Of a DNA stretch of 64,000 nt, positions 27,201 through 36,200 are shown piece after piece. The position numbers and the translations under genes were made by a program. The notes beneath the pieces are model-generated. The model was not told the DNA's origin and made no database searches. It worked only from the letters and a program-made list of their open reading frames with translations. Positions within the stretch are counted from its first letter, which is position 1. Every line of letters begins with the position of its first letter. Origin of the DNA: Pycnopodia helianthoides (taxonomy: Eukaryota > Echinodermata > Asteroidea > Forcipulatida > Asteriidae); NCBI GenBank assembly GCA_032158295.1, contig CM063263.1, positions 7,560,501 through 7,624,500 of the forward strand. Direction: 5' to 3'.

Positions 27201-30200
27201 TATTCAGATTAATCTTCGCTCTAACAAAGATTAATCTTCTTTCGAATGAAAACAATCTTCGAAGATTGTTTTCGTTCGAACGAAGAACATTTTTGTTAGA
27301 ATGGATTTGGTTTTTGTTTGAACGAAGATTAATCTTTGTTCCAACAAAGACTATTTTTGTTTGAATGAAGATTACTTTAGTTTGACAAAAATCATTTTCG
27401 TTTGAACGAAGATTTGTTCCCCCCTTCGGTTTTTCACCTGTGTCCCTTTAAAAGCTCCGTAGAGAAGAGTTTTGAGCAAAAGAATTATTTTCTATTATAC
27501 ACAAGTGTGCATTTTTTCCCCAAGGAAAATGTCAGCAAGTATAAAAGGAGAGAAAGGTAAACGCGAGGTTAAAATTCCCCCTGAAGGAATTTGTGGGGTT
27601 TTGTTCCCCAAGGAACTTTCTCCATTTAGTGTGAAAAGGGCTTAAGACTAGTGAAGAAATCGTTACAAGAAGAAAGTCAAATGCATGCAGAGTGCTCCCT
27701 ATTTAAATAGCAAGGTTTTCCTGTGCTCAATTTCTTTTCAGTATTCTTTCTTCTTTTTCGCAAATATGGAAGCTCAATGCAATTCAAAATTAAAGTGAGA
27801 ACATCTTGTGTTTTTTTCCATTTCAAATCAATGTCACCAAACTGAGGTTAGAAGGGGGGGCCATTAGTCTGATACCCCATGTGGATAGAATGAAAATCAG
27901 TAGTTACTATTGCTCTTGCACACAGGATACAGGACAAAGATGGTGGCAGCTTGGTAGACGTCTAGTATAGTAAGGTCAAAGCTGCCTTCGGTGGGCAGGA
28001 TGGAATGCAGGGTTCTGCCCAGGATTTTTCAAAACTGGGGGGCATTCTGGATCAAAAATTTTGGAAGTTTGGCCGAAGCACGCTGAATTGAAACGAGGTC
28101 CTCTGAATGTTTTCTACAAGTCTGGTTTTATTAACCTTGATTTTGAAAGCCCCACTGTGCAATCTGGAACATAGTTTTTATCTTAATGATTTTTTGTCAA
28201 TTTAAATTAAAATAAAAAGGAATGTATAGTATCCTCTTTTTTTGTTGGCGAATCAGCATGCAGTTTGCGCATTGGCCTGATACGCTAGCTTGTACATGGG
28301 GAGAACCCTGAAATGGGGGGGGGGGGGGGCTGGTGAAGGTGAGGGAGTGGGGGGACGGAGGGTACCATGCACCTGTTAGACACTACCCAGGAGAGAGACA
28401 CCAAGTTATAGAAGCATGCACAGTGAGTACTCACGACAACTCGACCGGTCCTTCCGATGTTTTGTCTCGCAAGAGATACACCAAGCCACTGGTTGTCTTT
28501 GGCATCGAGGAATCGTGGCCTCGTGCCCGTGACACTCCTTTCATTGCCTGATGAGAGGAGATTGGAATAGCAATTGATCGTTTAAGTGAAGCAAATTTTT
28601 ACTCCGTCACAACAGAAAAACAGTGTACATGTAGATGGTTTGCGCATGGAGGTACCACCATGGTTTATAACACCAAAATTTGTCTCCAAGTGAAGTTCAA
28701 ATCAATCTTCTTATAAATTGAAGGAAAAACAAATTGTTTTTTGTATCTGTTGATGCACAGACCCTTTACATGTACTTCTGCTATTTCCGAACATGAATGC
28801 AATGACAAAAATGAATACTAGTTTTGTCATGACACCAGCTGGGGCCAGTCAACAAACAAAAAAAACAAAATATTACAAAACAGCAACAACAGCAACACTC
28901 TTTTCTTCTCCAAATAAACCCTTCCCAGCTAAAAATACCAATCCAAAGCCTACCTTTGTTATCTATCATGATTTGCTGACAAGTTTGGGGCTGTGGGTAT
29001 ACACCGCATCTGTACAGCGCCCCCGGTTTCGTTAAAGTACTCTGATAAATAGAAGAGTCCGTTGGAGCACCAGCCAACACCCTAAAAGAACAAAAGATTG
29101 GAGAACTTATAAGACGCCCTTAAAAATGACAAGAGGTTTGACAAAGTTCTGATAGAAGTTCAGATTTCAATACCAATCTGTAAACAGTAAATCAATACAC
29201 CATGTCCACCAGGGATCAAAACCTACAAAGGACCCCAGACCCAAGACCAGTGATTTTAGCGTTGTGCCAGTAAACTCAGGAACGGACAAGTCTGGTGGTT
29301 GTTGTGAAATATCAATTGAATAACAGTACCTCACTGGGTAATACAAACACACTGCGAGGCTGGAAGGGAAAAACAGTCTGGTTCTTTATTAACACTCTGG
29401 ACAATCTACATGTATATTCATGCACACATGGAATGAGACAAAATGGTGGCAGTGTGTTGAGGGTCAATTAACTAGAGGGTGAGGACAATGGGTACATGGG
29501 AGGGGAGCTCCAGGAACCTTCCAACTATCTGTTCGGTACACGCTTCCCCTGTTCCCCTTCCCCAGGGGTTGATGAGCTAAACAAGGTCTAATCTTTATTT
29601 AGTCTGACATTTTTCATGCATGGCATTCCTTTTTAAATTAGCACCCTTTTAAACTCCTTTATTTTTAGTTCACTTTATATTTTAAATCTTCGGACAAAAA
29701 AGAACATCTTGACTAGGAGTAGTCCAGGGGCAGGGAAGTACACAAGTTTTTTTGTAAATGTCATCAAGCGATGAGTCTTTCACAAGTCATAAAATTCTTT
29801 AAAATATCACTTACATCAGATTATAAGTAAGCAACAAAACCACAAATTTAACAGGATGTTAAAATTACGATCAGTGATAGAGAACATTATTCGGTTTTAC
29901 CCATCCACGACAGGTTAAGTAAGTTGTACTTTCCTGAGTCCTGTGGAAAAAATCCACAGGCAAGATACTTGGTTGGATTCGAACCCACGACCTTTGCCAA
30001 TCTAGAGCAGGTGTCTTACCACTAGACCGCCCGCTGGCTAGAGGCAGTTCAAATCCTATATTTAAAACCACATTGTACTTGATAACCAACTATTAAAATA
30101 TAGATCTTTCTTCGCTACATGTAACTTCAAACCATGGAGGAAAGACTACGCCTTATCCGCTGACCTCCAACCTCCCGCCACCCCCCCCCCCCAAAATGTG

Positions 30201-33200
30201 AAACCACAAAAGATAAAAATTGTAAAACAATAGAAAGGAAAATCCCCGCTGAACTCAGGAAGTGTAATATCTACAGTGTAAACTTTACAAGATCTAAATC
30301 AACACCAAGATGAGTTCATTGTATGCCAGACACTTGATCAATGAACAATCTGCACGACAAACCGGAGGCCGAGTTCCGAAACAGGAATATTGAAATACTC
30401 AGCAGGGACCTGAAGGTTTGAAAAAGGTCAGGGAAATTGAAATCGGGGTCAAATTTAGGAAGTTGAGGAGGGTGCTCAGCTACTCTTGTTAGAGGGTGAC
30501 CGGATGCTCTTGCAATGCATGATAGACACAACATTGTACGATAAGCCAATGTTGTGGTCGAGCGGTTTCATCGGACTCAGGTTCTGGTGGCTGAGTCACC
30601 GGAGTGTGGGTTCGAATCCCGGTCAATTACCTTTGCGTCCTTGAGAGAGACACTTAACTATAATTGCTTCTCTTCACCCAGGGGTCAATAGGTCCCTGTA
30701 ATTATTAAGGGCAGAGATGGTTCTTGTGATTGATTTACATGTACAGTAGCTTGGTGTGTTGTACTTAATACAGGCTGTCATGTGTACACTCCCTAGGGAG
30801 CTGAGATGGTTTACGGAATGAAACGGCAAACTGACCGAGGGTGGGGGGGGGGGGGGGAGTAATAATGATGAGCGATGGGTGTCACTGGGTAACAGATTTG
30901 AGCCACTACACTGTATAAGAAGCCACTATTAATATGAGCTGGTCTTACATGTACATGTACATCAGTAGCATATATATGTATAAAATTGTAGAACTCAATT
31001 AAAATAGTGTGAACCTGGGTGAAGAGAACAAAAGATAACAAAACTGACCGCAGGCCCGAGTCCAGTGATTTCAGTGTTGGGCCAGTAAACTCAAGACTGG
31101 ACAAGTCCAACGGTCTTGTGCTTTACATTTTACAATAATATTACCTTATGTATGAAATAACTTTAATCTTTAAAATAAGTCATGTACAATCATTAACTTT
31201 TGAGACTTAATAGAAATTGTTGAATTCTGTCGAGTGTCAAAGTATACCTAATAGAGAAATGCGCCAGGCTCTAAATCTTCTCTTGTGTTGTTCAAATAAA
31301 AGCAGAATCTTTTTTCAATCTCATTCATCAGGTCTTGTAAAAAGAATTCTGGTCCAGTAAAAATGCTGATCCGTTACAAGCCCTGCGGTCTGTTGATTGT
31401 TCAATCAAGTTCGAGCCTTTACTTATGTATGTCATCATGCACTACAAATTAGCTGCCTCTCACAGCTCAGAGGTCTATGTGTGCTAAATACAGTAGGGCC
31501 TAGTAGGTGTACACTAAATGTACGTACATGTGGGCCTACCTCAATGGGTCATACCTTTCCTCCAGTGGTTATACCAGGGTGTCAGCATGTATACAATCAG
31601 GGCTAGAAATTCTAGAACTAGAAAATCTCCACCAGTAGACAGACCACTGACCTTGTTGCATTTGATTTCAGAAGTGTCACCTCAACAAGAAATGTTTTTT
31701 ACAAGACCTTAAATATTTCTTTGACTTTTAAAAGTTTTGCTACAGTTAGTGAGGCGGTTTGAAATGAAATTGGCATAATTTAGTAAATCTTCAATACTGG
31801 GTTTGGAAAAACACTAGGCCTAAACTGCAGCACTTGTTCAGTTGTAGAGTTACTGGCCAAATGCTAAAATATAGGCTATTCACTGGACTCAGGCCAGTGG
31901 TCCAGTGGTTATTTCACTGAGCGTCCGCTGGCCAGATGCCAATTTAAACATCTGAGGACCAAAAAAAATTCACTCCAACTGGTCCGGCTGGCTAGTGTTG
32001 AAAAACCTTCGTAATTTTTGAAATACAAACTAGTGAAAAAGGTGACAGATTAGCAAAATGACAAGCTAACTGTTCCTGCTGGCCAGTCACTAATTGGTAA
32101 ACCCTGTACTTCCAGCCCATCACTGTTTGTACAATCATCATGGATTTTGTGCACCTCATAGTGCATGTCATGTGCAATAAATACATGCTGACAATGCATG
32201 CGTGACAAACATTCAATAGAGAACTGTACACAATAATGCCAGTTAGTCCAATAGGATACATGGAAAGCCTTGATTTTTTTACCAGCAAAAAAGACCAACC
32301 AAGGACAATTAAACTTAGAGCCTGCAACATACACACAGTACATGAACACCCAAACTGGCCTTGACCACATTCAGTTCCCAAGAGCACAATCCCAAAAGTT
32401 GTCCTTCAATGACTGCTTTTTGCTTTTAAGCATTTTTTGCAGATCAAGGCACTGTGTTGCCTGTGTCCTATCCAGAAGTGGTTCCATGAAAACTCAGGGC
32501 AAAGAATTCACACAAAATTCTCATTTTCTCAGGACCTTCTCAAGACTCTAGCATAAAGAGATTAAAACACAATTGAGCAAAATCTGAAGCAAAATTCAAC
32601 TCAGCTACCCAAGAAAGCTGACAGATTTCAAACTCAAGAGCTTAAATTAACAGGCATGATACTGAACCATTGGAAAATAAGCAGGTAAATTTTATTGAGG
32701 GCAGAGCTGGCATACATGTACATTAGTCTAGTATCTACTGTATAGGCCTAGGCTTTTAAAGACTATTCATAAATACCTCGGAGAGTTTATCCATTCTGAT
32801 TGGTGGAGAGCGTGTCACATGGGGGTGATAATGCACGGCTAGAAGTGTTTTAACACACCTGTGGCGCGCAAGGTTACACGCAGGCACTAATTTACGTGAA
32901 ACGCAATCAACACATATTGGTATTCAATCTAAAAACATGTTAGTGTTATGACGCGCGCGTACGCAAAACTGTTGAGCGTGGCATGTATATCCTTCGCGAA
33001 ACAGGGCTCGAGGACGTGACAGGAAATGAAAGTTAACAGAAAAGTTTAGATTTTTCCAACAATATTACGCTTATTAACAAAAAGGGCATTTATGAATGGG
33101 AATAAAAGAGTAGTGACTTGGTCTTAACCGGCCGTTTAAAACCTTGCAGGACCGTGGCCATGCGATAAAGGACCTCGCCTTCAGCTCGGTCCTTTATCAC

Positions 33201-36200
33201 ACGGCCACGACCCTGCCGGTTTTAAACGGCCGGTTAAGACCGCGTCACTACCCTTTTATTCCCTTATTTCAAACAATTTTAACAACAATTTTGTGCTGTT
33301 TTTCTAAGGGTGAAACAAGGAAGAACACTACATTGTGTACGTACGTCTGAACTACCAACAACCCTGTGACCAAAGAGCCAACATATTTTAAAGTGCATAG
33401 CAATCAAACCCATGAGCTACTTAATTTCATTTAAAGCTCAATGGCGACACCACACTCAAACTGTTACAGAAACTCTGAGTAAAATCTGTTTACTCAGGAA
33501 AGTTAACTCATGAGTAACATCGACCTGTGATCAAAGAGCCAACAGATTTTGAAATGTGTAGCAATCAAGCTCAGCATGGGCTACTAAATTTCATTTAATG
33601 TGGTCTCGTGGTTTTTCCCCCAAACAAATTTGGACCCTGTGTGTACAGTACAACGCAAATGTTCATTATACAAAATCTTATTTGAACAACTTGGCGATTT
33701 TTCTCTGGGTTTTGTGTTTTGTGGGTTTTGGGGGTTTTTTTTTCCAAGTCAACTTGCCCAGCTTGTTATTTTTATCAAAACACAAATAACAAAACAAGTG
33801 AAAGGGGATCAAAGTCACTACCTGTCAAAAGCCAGCTGCTGGCCAGTAATTGGCACTTAACTTTGTTAGTAACATCCCCCCACCAAGAGAAAAAAGAAAA
33901 CAGGAAGGTCACTTTTGCAACCCAAGCGTTTGCAATATCTTGACATGTGGAGTCCGTGGACACCTGATATTTGCATTTATTTCAGTTCCTAAAAAAAAGT
34001 GAATTGTATAGACCAATTATGACCAGTGCTTGTTTCCAAGACAGCCACAGAGCCTGGACTTCCTGCAGGCACAATTTGTACAAAGCTCACAAATTTATAG
34101 GGGAACAGGGAACCATGACCCACAGCCTTTATGCAAAGCAAAATATTTAAGACTGAACCTACATGTACATGATGTACATAAAGTTTCTGCACACTGAATG
34201 CTAATATCAAGTAAAAAGTGCAATGACGATTTTTAAGTTGGCATCTGACACATTGTGTCCAGCATTTTCAGGCCTGATGTTTTGTTTTAAATTGTAAATT
34301 TCTATGGAACATTTCAAGGGGCCGGCACTAAGGCAATGGAGGAAATTGCCTCTATTTTCTCCATAAAGTAACCATCCGACCTGTATTTTGCATACAATTT
34401 ATACACAGGGAAACCATGTTAAAGTTTAATGTTTATGTTAGATTCCACAGCATTACGCTTTTTTTAAGAAGAGTATGAAGAAAGATGGTTAGCCAAGTAA
34501 GCTGATAAAATTTTATTTATTTATTTTTTTTATTTAGGGGTGGGGGGGGTGGGGAGGGATAACGTGGCAAAGGGTTCAGAGTCAGAGAGGGGGGCTACCC
34601 TCCCCGCCCCTCCCCTCAATGAGACTTCAGATGGGTGTAACACTTTGTAAAAGTGGTACGAGACTGACATACCTTAGGCAAATGCCATGAAGGGGAAAAA
34701 TGTGATTAGGCCTAATACACAGAAAAGTGCTTTGCCGCTGGTCACACCAATCACCATTCATAAGAAAAAAAATCCTATCAAATGCTGTCATTTTGGCAAA
34801 GTTTTGTATTCAATCCATCTGTACAAATTCAGATACCATTGGAACCGTTGGTCATTTAACTCCTTAGAAAAAAAGAAAAACAATAATTGAGTGGAAGTTT
34901 CCTCACCTTGCATTTAAATACTTCAAAATGATTGATACGATTTTACACAGCAGGCCACACAGAACCACACTGCATTTTATGAAAGTGCAGTGATCATTAT
35001 CTGCAATCACTAGATTGCCCCCGGTAAGCTTGCTGTCTTTTTTGTACATGTTTTATCAACCAAGTAAGGCTTTTTGTCACACACAAAATCCTGGAGGCAA
35101 GGCCGCTTCAAAAGCCCATTGAGCAAGAGGTACTGAACAGTACACGATGTAGGGACAACTGTGCAAGATGACTCAACTGCATGTGTACACACACTGTAAT
35201 ACACTGTAGGCCTTCATAAGGTGCATTAGGGGTCGTCCAAAGTTCTCAACATTTTTAAGATCATATTATTATATGCAGGGTGTATTACTTTTAAGGCCCC
35301 CTCCCTCTCCCCTCCCCAACACCTCCGAACCCCCCCCCACACCCCCTGCAATAGTTAGCATCAACAATTTACGTTCATTTTGGTACTGTCATGCCTCAAC
35401 GTTTCAAACCCTTCCCTACCCAATCAATAGGAAAGCCTGCAACATTTGGTTTGCAATATTTTTTTAAAGGCACTGGACACCATTTGTATTCATTCGAAAA
35501 AATTGTTGGCATAAAAACTTACCTAGTAATGGAGAGCTGTTGATAGTATAAAACATTGTGAGAAATGGCTCCCTCTGAAGTAATGTAGTTTTTGAGAAAG
35601 AGGTAATTTCTCAATCAAATAATAAAAGACTTCAGCAAAGCCTTTTATTATGCACCTGAAAGCACACAAATTTGTGCAACGAGGGTGTTTTTTCTTTCAT
35701 TATTTTCTTGCAACTGCGATGACCAATTGAGTCCCAAATGTTCACAGATTTGTTATTTTATGCATAAAGTGAGAATACTGGTTTTTGACAAATACCAAAG
35801 GTGTCCAGTGCCTTTAAAAATTTTTGAAGAGAAGTCTGGCACTTTTCGGAAATTCATCTTCTTCCCTCCACCAAAACCTAAAAAGAGGGGGGGGGGGCGG
35901 GGAATTTCCCCACTTGACTGACAAAAGTTCTGTGCTCACACATTTTATAACTTACAATGTAAAAACTCTACCTCCTCCAACACCAATTACCCCCCCCCCC
36001 TCCCTCCTCTCCCATAATTGTTTCCCAGATTTATGAAAGTTTGGTGTCCATTAGCGAATGCTGTGGCCAGAGATGCGGATATCGGTACCCGATGTCTCCT
36101 CGCTAATTGTGGATGGATTTGACATTCTTGTAAAAATACAGTGACAACTTTTCAACGTTTTTCAGCAAGTACACACAGTTACCGTAGTATTCAGCCAATA

